A DNA stretch of 15,908 nucleotides from Anaerolinea thermophila (GCA_022729775.1 DZBA01000001.1:33045-48952); one strand, 5' to 3'. Counted from the first letter of the stretch, positions 6,416 to 14,261 are shown. Numbers and translations are program-made. Notes: a model not told the origin generated them from the letters alone.

Positions 6416-6838
6416 ATGTCCACAACAGCCTGGCTCGAACAACTGCACGATAACGGCTACCGCATCACTTCTGCGCGGCGGGTGGTAGTGGATACAGTAC
6501 ATGCTTCTACGCGCGCATTGACGCCCATCGAAGTATACGATAAAGCGCGTAAAAAATATCACGCGCTGGGGCTTGTCACCGTATATCGCACGCTGGAGAA
6601 ATTGGAGGAACTGCACCTCATCCAGCGCGTGCATCAGGCAGCGGGCTGCCAGGCGTTTGTCTCCGCTTGTCATGGACACCAACATTTGCTGCTTTGCCAA
6701 AACTGCGGACAGATTGTCTTCTTTGAAGGCGATGATGTTGAGCCTCTTATTAAATCTGTGGCAAAGAAGACTGGCTATGAAATCAAGGAACACTGGCTGC
6801 AATTGTTTGGGCTGTGCGCGGATTGCCGCAGCAATTAA
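6416..6838 (+). CDS. zur: Fur-family metal-responsive repressor, probably Zur
   Basis: A 140-residue regulator. The N-terminal winged helix spans about 1-78, with the recognition region LGLVTVYRTLEKLEEL (51-66). The C-terminal dimer and metal domain has a CHGHQH cluster (85-90), two CxxC pairs (Cys94/Cys97 and Cys134/Cys137) for the structural zinc, and His126 plus Glu104 as likely sensor ligands. GGGAG (6406-6410) precedes the ATG. The operator over its own promoter and the ABC metal importer 85 bases downstream point to zinc or manganese sensing. The Zur call rests on the operator sequence and the neighbours; Fur, Mur or PerR cannot be excluded from the protein alone. Regulator and importer likely form one operon. 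Confidence 0.85.
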   Translation: MSTTAWLEQLHDNGYRITSARRVVVDTVHASTRALTPIEVYDKARKKYHALGLVTVYRTLEKLEELHLIQRVHQAAGCQAFVSACHGHQHLLLCQNCGQIVFFEGDDVEPLIKSVAKKTGYEIKEHWLQLFGLCADCRSN

Positions 6839-6881
6839 ATGATAGATAGGGTACATCCCTGCTGAGATACTGAGTTAATCC

Positions 6882-6905
6882 ATCCCTCACGAAACTGTGA
6901 GGGAT
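6882..6905 (+). promoter_or_regulatory. Hairpin in the leader of the substrate-binding protein gene
   Basis: ATCCCTCAC (6882-6890) pairs perfectly with GTGAGGGAT (6897-6905) around GAAACT. It is followed by A-rich sequence, not T, so it is not an intrinsic terminator. It could be a processing or stability element between the regulator and transporter genes. Confidence 0.5.
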
Positions 6906-6923
6906 AAAAAATAGGAGCAGTAA

Positions 6924-7820
6924 ATGAAAAAGATTTTCAATACCATTATCGTTTTTACCGTCTTTATTTTGAGCGCGTGCGCCACGCCCGCGCAAGAAAA
7001 CAAAAGCGGGATGAATGTTTTAGCATCCACTACGTTTTTGGCTGATATTGCCCAAAACGTGGCGGGAGACCGCGTACAGGTCGAGTCGCTGCTGCCTTTT
7101 GGCGCCGATCCGCATGTTTACCAGCCTGCCCCGCAAGACGTGGCGAAGATCGAAAACGCGCAGTTGTTCATCATCAACGGCGCGGAGTTTGAACACTTTC
7201 TCGAGCCGTTGATGGAAAGCGCAGGCAGTCAAAAAAATATCGTCGAGGCATCCGCATCCATCACGCCGCGCGAGTCCACGTCGAATGAACATGGAGTTGA
7301 CCCGCACATGTGGCTGGACCCAAACCTTGTTATTACCTATGTGGAAAATATCCGCGCCGCGCTCACCCAATTGGACCCTGAAGGCGCGGCAGTTTATCAA
7401 TCCAATGCGGATGTGTACGTCGTTAAACTAAAAGAATTGGATGTGTGGATTAAGGCGCAGGCGCAGCAGGTGCCGGCGGACAGGCGTTTGTTGGTGATGA
7501 ATCATAAATCGCTTGGGTATTTTGCAGAACGATATGGGTTCGAGATGACAGGCGCGGTCATTCCCAGTTTTAGCAGCAATGCGTCTCCTTCCGCGCAGCA
7601 AATGGCGGAGTTGATTGACGTTATCCATGAAGTTGGCGCGCCCGCGATTTTTCTCGACGTGGCGGATAACGACACGCTTGCCAATCAAATTGCGCAAGAA
7701 ACTGGCGTGAAGGTTGTTTACGATTTGCACTTGGGATCGCTGACCGATGGCGCGCCCGCCGCTACCTATCTCGACATGATGAGACATAATGTAACGCGCA
7801 TTGTAGAAGCGCTTCAGTAA
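6924..7820 (+). CDS. znuA: Zn/Mn ABC transporter substrate-binding lipoprotein (ZnuA/TroA family)
   Basis: A 298-residue cluster A-I metal-binding protein that delivers Zn2+ or Mn2+ to the membrane permease. The lipoprotein signal ends in the lipobox LSAC with Cys19. Likely metal ligands are His64 (GADPHVY), His128 (VDPHMWLD), His194 (MNHKSLGYF) and an acid near Asp267 (VVYDLHLGSL). The long His-rich loop of proteobacterial ZnuA is absent; only a short NEHG stretch stands before the second ligand. The C-terminal ATYLDMMRHNV (280-290) is typical of the family. GGAG (6914-6917) sets the start. Zn versus Mn is uncertain: the operator suggests Zn, while the missing His loop and the ATPase signature lean to Mn or Fe. 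Confidence 0.93.
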   Translation: MKKIFNTIIVFTVFILSACATPAQENKSGMNVLASTTFLADIAQNVAGDRVQVESLLPFGADPHVYQPAPQDVAKIENAQLFIINGAEFEHFLEPLMESAGSQKNIVEASASITPRESTSNEHGVDPHMWLDPNLVITYVENIRAALTQLDPEGAAVYQSNADVYVVKLKELDVWIKAQAQQVPADRRLLVMNHKSLGYFAERYGFEMTGAVIPSFSSNASPSAQQMAELIDVIHEVGAPAIFLDVADNDTLANQIAQETGVKVVYDLHLGSLTDGAPAATYLDMMRHNVTRIVEALQ

Positions 7821-7833
7821 AAGTCCTTCGCGG

Positions 7834-7903
7834 TATAATTTCTGCGCAAGAAAAAATCAGCCTGAGTTTGCCAAACGCCTGTCAAATGTCTTGGCGGGCG
7901 TTT
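7834..7903 (+). promoter_or_regulatory. Intercistronic -10 box and terminator-like hairpin upstream of the ATPase gene
   Basis: A perfect TATAAT (7834-7839) lies just after the znuA stop, without a clear -35. Further on AAACGCC (7873-7879) pairs with GGCGTTT (7897-7903) and is followed by a T-run. GCCAA (7870-7874) and TTGGC (7891-7895) offer a competing pairing. This could attenuate or uncouple expression of the ATPase and permease from the binding protein. Confidence 0.4.
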
Positions 7904-7917
7904 TTATTCGAGGTCTT

Positions 7918-8703
7918 GTGTATCCACATATTATTCACCAAGTTGATAAACCCATTCTGGATGTGCGCGAGGTGTCTGTGCGTTATAACGGACGCGCCGC
8001 GCTGGATAATGTTACTTTTAATTTGCGCGTCGGCGAACGGGTCGCGGTGGTGGGTCCCAATGGCGCCGGCAAAAGCACGTTATTCAAAGTTGTTTCCGGC
8101 GTGCTGCAACCCAACACCGGCGAAGTTACCATTTCCGGTTCGCAGCCTTTGGTGCATAGCTGCATCGCTTATGTGCCGCAGCGCTCCCAAGTGGATTGGA
8201 GTTTTCCCGTCAGCGTGGCGGATGTGGTGATGATGGGACGTTCCGCAAAATTGGGACCCTTCAACTTTCCGAAGAAACGCGATTGGGATTTCGTGAATCA
8301 CGCGCTGAAAACAGTGGATTTGGAGAACTTGTCCGCGCGGCAGATCAGCCAACTCTCCGGCGGACAGCAGCAGCGGATGTTCATCGCGCGCGCGCTGGCG
8401 CAGGAAGCGGAGTTGATGCTGATGGATGAGCCGCTCACCGGACTCGATACGCCCGCGCAGGAAGGTCTGCTTGATTTGTTGGATACCTTGCGCGAACAAA
8501 AAGTCACTGTGATGGTCGCTACGCATGACCTTGACCAAGCCGCGAAACATTTCGACAGGATTATGTTGTTGAATAAAAAAATCATTTCATTTGGCGCGCC
8601 GGGGGAAGTGTTGAACGCGGAGAATTTATTAGTTGCCTATGGCGGAAGATATAAAGCAGTGGATGATTCTTGCTGCGAAGAAGGGCACGACCATGTTCAT
8701 TAG
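7918..8703 (+). CDS. znuC: Zn/Mn ABC transporter ATP-binding protein
   Basis: A 261-residue ATPase of the metal importer, cytoplasmic. Walker A is GPNGAGKST (46-54), the Q-loop VPQRSQVDW (86-94), the signature LSGGQQQR (146-153), Walker B LMLMDE (166-171) and the H-loop ATHD (201-204). VDWSFPVSVADVVMMGR resembles Mn/Fe-type importers (SitB, MntB, TroB) more than E. coli ZnuC. No ATG fits; the GTG at 7918 was chosen because GAGG lies 4 bases before it and the fold starts soon after. The C-terminus CCEEGHDHVH is a short Cys/His tail that could bind metal. The gene overlaps the permease gene by 11 bases, so the two are translationally coupled. Confidence 0.93.
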   Translation: MYPHIIHQVDKPILDVREVSVRYNGRAALDNVTFNLRVGERVAVVGPNGAGKSTLFKVVSGVLQPNTGEVTISGSQPLVHSCIAYVPQRSQVDWSFPVSVADVVMMGRSAKLGPFNFPKKRDWDFVNHALKTVDLENLSARQISQLSGGQQQRMFIARALAQEAELMLMDEPLTGLDTPAQEGLLDLLDTLREQKVTVMVATHDLDQAAKHFDRIMLLNKKIISFGAPGEVLNAENLLVAYGGRYKAVDDSCCEEGHDHVH

Positions 8704-9526
8704 TTGGCTTACAGAACCTCTTCAATATGAATTTATGCAGCGCGGAATGATTGCCGCTGTTTTAGTGGGAATTGTCTGCGCTGTTGTCGGCACTTATGTT
8801 GTCTTGCGCGGCATGGCATTTTTCGGGGATGCGCTCGCGCATACCATTCTGCCCGGCATCGCTGTCGGATATTTAATCAGCGGCGGCGCGCGCGATACGT
8901 TATTCTGGTGGGCATTGGGGACAGCGGTCATTGCTGCATGGGGCATCGGCGCAATTAGCAAGCAGGCAGAAATCAAGGAAGATACGGCAATTGGCATCAT
9001 CTTCGCGGGGATGTTCGCGCTCGGCATCGCGCTGATTTCCACCGTTCAAAGCTATGCAGTGGATTTGAGTCATTTTTTGTTTGGCGATGTGCTGGGGGTG
9101 TCCGAGCAAAACCTGTGGTTTATTGTCATCTTTGGCGCGATGATCCTTTTTACCATTGGCGCGTTGTATAAGGAATTCCTCACGCTTTCATTTGACCCTG
9201 TTCTCGCAATGACCTTGCGCCTGCCCGTAAACTTGCTCAATAATATTTTGCTGGGTTTGATTGCGGTGACGGTTGCAATTTCGCTGCAAACGGTTGGCGT
9301 GGCGTTGATGGTTGCCATGTTGGTCACGCCCGCGGCGACGGCGTACCTGCTGACCTATCGCCTGCCCGCCATGATGGGGCTTGCCGCGTTGTTTGCCACA
9401 TTATCAAGCGTGATTGGTTTGTATCTTTCGTATTATTTGAGCATTGCTTCCGGCGCGTCCATTGTGTTGACCGCAACCTTGTTTTTTGTCGCCGCGTTTT
9501 TGTGGAAGAAAAGAAAATCAGGATAA
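8693..9526 (+). CDS. znuB: Zn/Mn ABC transporter permease
   Basis: A 277-residue integral membrane protein of the ABC-3 permease family with about eight hydrophobic segments. The family-typical GDALAHTILPGIAVGY (45-60) lies in the first loop region and helix, and VGVALMVAMLVTPAATAYLL (201-220) in a late helix. It starts inside the ATPase gene at the ATG 8693 with AAGGG 7 bases before it; a longer in-frame start at 8633 would overlap more and lacks similarity. It forms the membrane channel for the metal taken up by the upstream lipoprotein. The basic tail WKKRKSG should face the cytoplasm. Confidence 0.94.
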   Translation: MFISWLTEPLQYEFMQRGMIAAVLVGIVCAVVGTYVVLRGMAFFGDALAHTILPGIAVGYLISGGARDTLFWWALGTAVIAAWGIGAISKQAEIKEDTAIGIIFAGMFALGIALISTVQSYAVDLSHFLFGDVLGVSEQNLWFIVIFGAMILFTIGALYKEFLTLSFDPVLAMTLRLPVNLLNNILLGLIAVTVAISLQTVGVALMVAMLVTPAATAYLLTYRLPAMMGLAALFATLSSVIGLYLSYYLSIASGASIVLTATLFFVAAFLWKKRKSG

Positions 9527-9530
9527 TCTT

Positions 9531-9539
9531 TGTTAAAAT
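9531..9539 (+). promoter_or_regulatory. Possible extended -10 promoter for the first metallopeptidase gene
   Basis: TGTTAAAAT gives an extended -10 (TG plus TAAAAT at 9534-9539). The predicted start falls on the A of the ATG at 9546 and there is no ribosome binding site, so a leaderless mRNA is possible. No -35 box was found; read-through from the permease gene is the alternative. Confidence 0.35.
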
Positions 9540-9545
9540 ACAACC

Positions 9546-11036
9546 ATGTGTAAAAAAACTTCGTTACTCCTTTCCATCCTTTTTCTTTTCCTGACATCCT
9601 GCTCCATGCCTTCTTCCGCGCCGACGCTCACCCCCGCGCCGACTTTGACCGCGCTGCCGATTCCCACCCTGACGCCTGTGCCGACCCTTACCGCGCTCCC
9701 AACCGAGACGCCCATCCCAGTACCGGAGCGCGCAAAATACACCTTGAACGCGGTGATTGATTACGACGCGCGCACGGTGGTTGTAGATGAATCCATCGCT
9801 TATCCCAACCTGACGGAACAGCAGCTCAATGCAGTTACGCTGGCTGTTGAGCCGAACCTGTGGACAGATGTATTTGAATTGACCGGTATTTCAATTGATG
9901 GCGCGCCGGTGACCACTTACACGTTGAATGGTCAACGGCTCGATATTTCGCTTTCCTCCTTCCTCAAACCGAAATCCATTTTGCGCCTCAATATTCAATA
10001 TAAACTCACCCTGCCCCTCGCGGACCAGCAAGACCCAAATATTGCGCGACCAAGCATTTTTGGATACACCAAACGCCAGATCAATTTGGTCAATTGGTAT
10101 CCGTTTGTTGTTCCTTACAACAATGGCGAGTGGACGTTACATGAACCCTGGTTCTATGGCGAACATCTTGTCTATGAAGCGGCGGATTATGAAGTGTTTG
10201 TCCGCTTTGCCGACCCTGCCAGCGCGCCTGTGGTCGCATCCAGCGGATTTCCCGAAGCGGCGGGTGAATCCACGCGGTATACGATTGAATCCGCGCGCGC
10301 GTTTGTCCTTTCCATGAGCCGCGAGTTTTCCGTATCCAGTATGCAGGTGGGCGATGTGACCGTATCCAGCTATTTTATGGGACTGACCGGCAAGGATGGC
10401 GGGCAGGCGGTATTGCAAACCAGCGCGCAGGCGGTTCAATTGTTCAGCCAGCGTTATGGACCATATCCGCATAAAACGCTTTCGATTGCGATGGCAGACT
10501 TCAAAGACAGTATGGAATATTCCGCGTTTTTCTATCACTCCCCGCTGTATTATGAACAATATGACGGCACGAACAGCAACTACCTCACCACGATCGGCGT
10601 GCATGAAACCGCGCATCAATGGTGGTTTGAGCAGGTTGGCAGCGATCAGGCGCAGCAGCCCTGGTTGGATGAAAGCCTTTGCACGTATTCAGAACTTGTG
10701 TATTACGAACATTATTACCCCAACATCGTCAATGATTGGTGGTGGCCCTACCGCGTTAATTATTACAACCCGCAAGGCTTTGCCGACATCCCCATTTACG
10801 ATGGGCAGGGATTTCGCCCTTACACCAACTCCGCGTATTTTCAAGGCGCGCGTTTTTTGAACGACCTGCGCGGGCGCATCGGCGACGAAGCCTTCTTTGC
10901 CTTTCTTCAAGATTATTTTGCGCAGGGGCGCGGCAGGATACTTTCGACCAATGACTTTTTCAGCATCCTGAGCCAGCACACCACCACAGATTACTCTGAC
11001 CTTGTGCGCCAATATTTCCGGCACATCTATCAATGA
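9546..11036 (+). CDS. M1-family (gluzincin) metallopeptidase lipoprotein, copy 1
   Basis: A 496-residue exported zinc peptidase. The signal ends in lipobox LTSC with Cys19, then a Thr/Pro-rich linker of TLTPxP-like repeats (about 26-60) spaces the enzyme from the membrane. The M1 beta domain covers about 65-270. The zinc site is HETAH (353-357) with the third ligand Glu376 exactly 18 residues on, the M1 signature HEXXH-X18-E. The exopeptidase GAMEN loop is degenerate here, SMEYS (322-326). Tyr431 in AYFQGARFL is a likely transition-state Tyr. The C-terminal ARM-like helical domain of classical M1 enzymes is missing. It follows the permease gene by 19 bases and overlaps the next paralogue by 4 bases. 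Substrate unknown. Confidence 0.87.
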   Translation: MCKKTSLLLSILFLFLTSCSMPSSAPTLTPAPTLTALPIPTLTPVPTLTALPTETPIPVPERAKYTLNAVIDYDARTVVVDESIAYPNLTEQQLNAVTLAVEPNLWTDVFELTGISIDGAPVTTYTLNGQRLDISLSSFLKPKSILRLNIQYKLTLPLADQQDPNIARPSIFGYTKRQINLVNWYPFVVPYNNGEWTLHEPWFYGEHLVYEAADYEVFVRFADPASAPVVASSGFPEAAGESTRYTIESARAFVLSMSREFSVSSMQVGDVTVSSYFMGLTGKDGGQAVLQTSAQAVQLFSQRYGPYPHKTLSIAMADFKDSMEYSAFFYHSPLYYEQYDGTNSNYLTTIGVHETAHQWWFEQVGSDQAQQPWLDESLCTYSELVYYEHYYPNIVNDWWWPYRVNYYNPQGFADIPIYDGQGFRPYTNSAYFQGARFLNDLRGRIGDEAFFAFLQDYFAQGRGRILSTNDFFSILSQHTTTDYSDLVRQYFRHIYQ

Positions 11037-12646
11037 GAATTCCCAATCGCCAAGACCCCATTGCGTATTCCATGTTACGCATTGCGTATGTACTGCTGTT
11101 GCTATCCTTCCTCGCTTCCTGCGCTGCGGAGCCTGCATCCGCGCCGGCGTTTCCTACGTTTGTTTTAATTACGCAAGACCCCAACGCATCGCCAACGTCT
11201 ACGCCATTTCAACCTTCGACGGGCTTGGTAGGAACTTCAGTCTGGACGTGGACGCCGATTCCGCCGCCTGCTGATACGCTCACCGCGACCGAAACCGCGC
11301 CCTTCATCCCCCCACCGACCTTAACAAACACCCCAGCCTCTCCCACGCCCGAATCCGCGCCGCCGGCAAATTCCGAGCCTTTCCTCACCAATTATCTTTT
11401 ATACGCCACGCTTGATTTCGATCATCACGCGCTGTATGTCAACGAGACCATCCGATATTACAACGCGACGGGCGCGAATTTATCCGACATTGTTTTATCT
11501 GTTCAACCGAATCGTTATCCGGGCGCATTCCTGCTCGATTCGATTTCGCAGGACAACACCGCGCTGACTCATTACACGCTCGGCGACCAGCGCCTGATGC
11601 TGCATCTTCCGCAGCCGCTTGCGGCGGGCGCGGCGACTACTTTGAATATTTTATTTACCATTGATATTCCAGCAAAAGGTTCGGGGTTGTTTGGTTATGA
11701 TTTTAACCAAATCAATCTTGTGGACTGGTATCCCTTTGTCGTGCCGTATCAAAATGGCTGGGTGTTACATGACCCCACAGCATTTGGCGAACATCTTGTC
11801 TACGACGCATCTGATATCGAAGTGAACCTCAAAACAGATTCGGATGTGGTCATCGCTGCCGGCGCGCCCGCTGAGCCAAACGGCGAGTGGATGCGGTATC
11901 GCATCTATGGCGCGCGCACGTTTGTATTCTCTGCCAGCGACGAATTTCTCGTGGCTGAATCTGCTGTGGGTTCGACTGTGCTTCGCTCCTATTACTTTGA
12001 TGGACACAAAGCCGCTGCCGAAAGCATTCTATATTCCGCGGCGCAGGCGATCAGCATCTTCGAGGCGAAGTTCGCGCCGTACCCCTATGAGACGCTTGCC
12101 ATTGTCGAGGTGGATATTCACGACGGGCAGGAATATGACGGGCTGGTTTTCATCTCATCGAAATTCTATGGCGAGTATGGCGGCGGCGCGAAGAACAATC
12201 TCACCACCATTGGCGTGCATGAGATCGCGCATCAATGGTGGTTTGGGTTGGTCGGCAATGACCAGACGTCCCAACCCTGGTTGGATGAATCTCTGGCAAC
12301 ATACAGCGAGAATATTTTTTATGAATATAACTATCCCAAGTATGGCGATTGGTGGTGGGGCTTCCGCGTGGATTATTTTGGTCCCGGCGGATATGTAGAC
12401 TCCACCGCGTCTGACCATGCTTCCTATCGTTCTTATGTCAACGCCACATATCTCAACGGCGCGCACTTCATCCATGACTTGCGCGTGTTGATGGGCGACA
12501 ACGACTTCTATCCCTTTTTGAAAGATTATGCCGCGCGTTATTCACGCCAACGCGCTTCCTCGCAGGATTTCTTCAACGTCCTGCGCGAACATACCAGCGA
12601 AGATTTGCGTTATTTGATTGCGGAGTATTTTGCGGGCGCGTATTGA
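11033..12646 (+). CDS. M1-family (gluzincin) metallopeptidase lipoprotein, copy 2
   Basis: A 537-residue paralogue of the preceding protein; both share phrases such as NLVNWYPFVVPY/NLVDWYPFVVPY, FGEHLVY and the active site. HEIAH (396-400) with Glu419 fits HEXXH-X18-E. The GAMEN position reads GQEYD (365-369), so the conserved Met is Gln. Tyr473 in ATYLNGAHF is the likely catalytic Tyr. Lipobox LASC has Cys30 if translation begins at the ATGA overlap (11033); starting at the internal ATG 11072 would put the Cys at 17, a more usual signal length. Neither has a good ribosome binding site. The Pro/Thr/Ser linker (about 31-115) is longer than in copy 1. An old tandem duplication is the likely origin. 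Confidence 0.87.
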   Translation: MRIPNRQDPIAYSMLRIAYVLLLLSFLASCAAEPASAPAFPTFVLITQDPNASPTSTPFQPSTGLVGTSVWTWTPIPPPADTLTATETAPFIPPPTLTNTPASPTPESAPPANSEPFLTNYLLYATLDFDHHALYVNETIRYYNATGANLSDIVLSVQPNRYPGAFLLDSISQDNTALTHYTLGDQRLMLHLPQPLAAGAATTLNILFTIDIPAKGSGLFGYDFNQINLVDWYPFVVPYQNGWVLHDPTAFGEHLVYDASDIEVNLKTDSDVVIAAGAPAEPNGEWMRYRIYGARTFVFSASDEFLVAESAVGSTVLRSYYFDGHKAAAESILYSAAQAISIFEAKFAPYPYETLAIVEVDIHDGQEYDGLVFISSKFYGEYGGGAKNNLTTIGVHEIAHQWWFGLVGNDQTSQPWLDESLATYSENIFYEYNYPKYGDWWWGFRVDYFGPGGYVDSTASDHASYRSYVNATYLNGAHFIHDLRVLMGDNDFYPFLKDYAARYSRQRASSQDFFNVLREHTSEDLRYLIAEYFAGAY

Positions 12647-12656
12647 GGGAGGGTAA

Positions 12657-12702
12657 GTATACAAGTACACACGTAGACAAATATATATGTTTACCTGTAT
12701 AC
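12657..12702. repeat. Imperfect inverted repeat before the dioxygenase gene
   Basis: GTATACAAGTACACA (12657-12671) is the near-complement of TGTTTACCTGTATAC (12688-12702), 13 of 15 pairs, around an AT-rich loop. Built from GTA/TAC words and unlike its GC-rich neighbours. No T-run follows. Confidence 0.6.
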
Positions 12703-12723
12703 CCAACCGAAGGAACTTTAGCG

Positions 12724-13494
12724 ATGAATAACAAAATGCCCGTCCTCTTTGTGGGACATGGAAGCCCGATGAACGCCATCGAAGATAACGAATTCTCCCG
12801 CGCGTGGATCGAAGCGGGGAAAGATTTGCCCAAACCGCGCGCGATTCTGTGCATCTCCGCGCATTGGGTGACGCGCGGCACACTCGTGACCGCAATGGAT
12901 CACCCGCGCACGATCTATGACATGTACGGATTCCCGCCCGCGTTGTATGAAGTCAAGTACAACGCGCCCGGCTCACCCGACCTTGCCGAACAGGTGCGCC
13001 GCATTATCAAGAAAACCGAAGTGCAGCCTGATCATGAATGGGGACTCGATCACGGCACATGGTCTGTGTTGAACAGAATGTTCCCTGACGCAACGGTTCC
13101 TGTCATTCAAATGAGCCTGAACGCGAACTTGTCCATTAACGATCATTACGAAGTCGCGCGACAATTAAAGGATTTGCGCGAAGAGAATGTGATGATCATC
13201 AGTTCGGGGAACATCGTTCACAACCTGTCGCTCGTTCAATTCCGCGACTTTGCGTATGACTGGGCGGTGGAGTTTGACAATCAAGTCAAGAACTGGATTT
13301 TGACCAATGACCACAAACCGCTGATTAATTATCAAGAGCAGGGACAAGCCGCGCAGCTGGCGATCAACAGCGCGGAGCATTACGTTCCGCTGTTGTATTC
13401 CCTCGCGCTGAAAGATGAAAATGATCCGATCTCGTTCTTCGCCGAAAAAGTCTGGGGCGGGTCGGTGAGTATGCGGTCGTTGAGAATCGGATAA
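12724..13494 (+). CDS. ygiD: LigB-type extradiol ring-cleavage dioxygenase (4,5-DOPA dioxygenase / YgiD family)
   Basis: A 256-residue member of the family of E. coli YgiD and plant DODA, which opens catechol rings such as L-DOPA; its physiological substrate in most bacteria is unknown. Expected metal ligands and catalytic His are present and align with YgiD numbering: His12 in FVGHGSPM, His47 in SAHWVTRG, His219 in AEHYVPLLY and the conserved His166 in GNIVHNL. LDHGTW (109-114) and the ending GSVSMRSLRIG are also family features. AAGGA (12710-12714) lies 9 bases before the ATG at 12724; an in-frame start at 12643 would translate the low-complexity repeat and is rejected. It is bracketed by two unusual inverted repeats. 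Confidence 0.92.
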   Translation: MNNKMPVLFVGHGSPMNAIEDNEFSRAWIEAGKDLPKPRAILCISAHWVTRGTLVTAMDHPRTIYDMYGFPPALYEVKYNAPGSPDLAEQVRRIIKKTEVQPDHEWGLDHGTWSVLNRMFPDATVPVIQMSLNANLSINDHYEVARQLKDLREENVMIISSGNIVHNLSLVQFRDFAYDWAVEFDNQVKNWILTNDHKPLINYQEQGQAAQLAINSAEHYVPLLYSLALKDENDPISFFAEKVWGGSVSMRSLRIG

Positions 13495-13502
13495 ATAAAA
13501 GC

Positions 13503-13562
13503 AGGGATTAGGGATTAGGTGACTAGGAAATCCCTACTCCCTAATCACCTAATCACCTAATC
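13503..13562. repeat. Low-complexity inverted repeat with GGGATTA and CCTAATCA tandem units
   Basis: GATTAGGGATTAGG (13506-13519) pairs with CCTACTCCCTAATC (13533-13546), 13 of 14 positions, around a 13-base loop. A further CCTAATCA tandem follows up to the next start codon. The G-rich strand has four closely spaced GG runs, enough for a two-layer quadruplex. Confidence 0.7.
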
Positions 13563-13564
13563 TC

Positions 13565-14251
13565 ATGAATCGCCCCCACACTTTCATCAACGTCGCCATG
13601 ACGGCGGACGGAAAAATAGACACCTTTGAACGCAAAGGTTCCGCGATCTCATCCAAACGCGACAAAGACCGCGTGGACGAATTGCGCTCTTTATCAGACG
13701 CGATTCTGGTGGGCGGAAATACTTTGCGCGGTGAGAATCCAAAACTGGTGGTCAAGAGCGAAGCGCGCCGCGCAGAGAGAATCCAGCGCGGGTTGAATCC
13801 GAATCCGATCAAGGTTGGCATCATCACGATTGCAGACATCCCACTTAAGGGTGATTTTATGGAAGCGGGCGAGTCGCGCAAGGTAATATTCACCACCAGC
13901 CGCACATCTAACCAAACGATTGACGCCCTGCGCTCCCATGATGTGCAGGTGTTTGTGCATGATCTGCCGCGCGTGGATTTGCCGCTCGCCATGCAAACCT
14001 TAAAGAAAATCGGCGTGGATCATTTGATGGTCGAAGGCGGCGCGACGCTGAACTTTGAACTGTTGCGGCTCGGACTTGTAGATGAGATAATGATCTACAT
14101 CGCGCCGATGATCTTCGGCGGCGCGAACGCTCCCACCCTCGCGGATGGACTCGGACTGCCGCGCGAACACGCGCTCGAAATGAAATTAACCGATGTCGAA
14201 AAATGGGACAACGGCGGGGTTTTGCTGAAATATATGGTTGGGCGAAATTAA
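13565..14251 (+). CDS. Archaeal-type 2,5-diamino-6-(ribosylamino)pyrimidinone 5'-phosphate reductase (RibD C-terminal family)
   Basis: A stand-alone 228-residue pyrimidine reductase of riboflavin synthesis, NAD(P)H-dependent, with no deaminase domain. The pattern FINVAMTADGKID (7-19), ILVGGNTLRGENP (47-59), LMVEGGATLNFELL (154-167) and VDEIMIYIAPMIFGGANAPT (172-191) resembles the archaeal and fungal reductase that acts before deamination, such as MJ0671, more than the C-terminal half of bacterial RibD. It precedes ribA, whose product is the substrate of the archaeal-type reductase. No ribosome binding site precedes the ATG at 13565; the sequence before it is the low-complexity repeat. A RibD-like deaminase must lie elsewhere. 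Confidence 0.88.
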   Translation: MNRPHTFINVAMTADGKIDTFERKGSAISSKRDKDRVDELRSLSDAILVGGNTLRGENPKLVVKSEARRAERIQRGLNPNPIKVGIITIADIPLKGDFMEAGESRKVIFTTSRTSNQTIDALRSHDVQVFVHDLPRVDLPLAMQTLKKIGVDHLMVEGGATLNFELLRLGLVDEIMIYIAPMIFGGANAPTLADGLGLPREHALEMKLTDVEKWDNGGVLLKYMVGRN

Positions 14252-14261
14252 TTTCGCCCAA
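14238..14261. repeat. Perfect 24-bp palindrome across the reductase stop codon
   Basis: TTGGGCGAAATT followed directly by its complement AATTTCGCCCAA. It contains the TAA stop (14249-14251) and ends one base before the ribA ribosome binding site (GGAGG at 14263-14267). There is no T-run. It could form an intercistronic RNA hairpin or bind a dimeric protein. Confidence 0.85.

Noticed and set aside
10137..11184. Minus-strand frames opposite the metallopeptidase genes
   Set aside because: They are antisense shadows of the two paralogous peptidase genes, showing parallel frames because the genes are related.
12643..12723. N-terminal extension of the dioxygenase using an ATG overlapping the previous gene
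   Set aside because: The extra residues translate a low-complexity inverted repeat, and a better ribosome binding site precedes the ATG at 12724.
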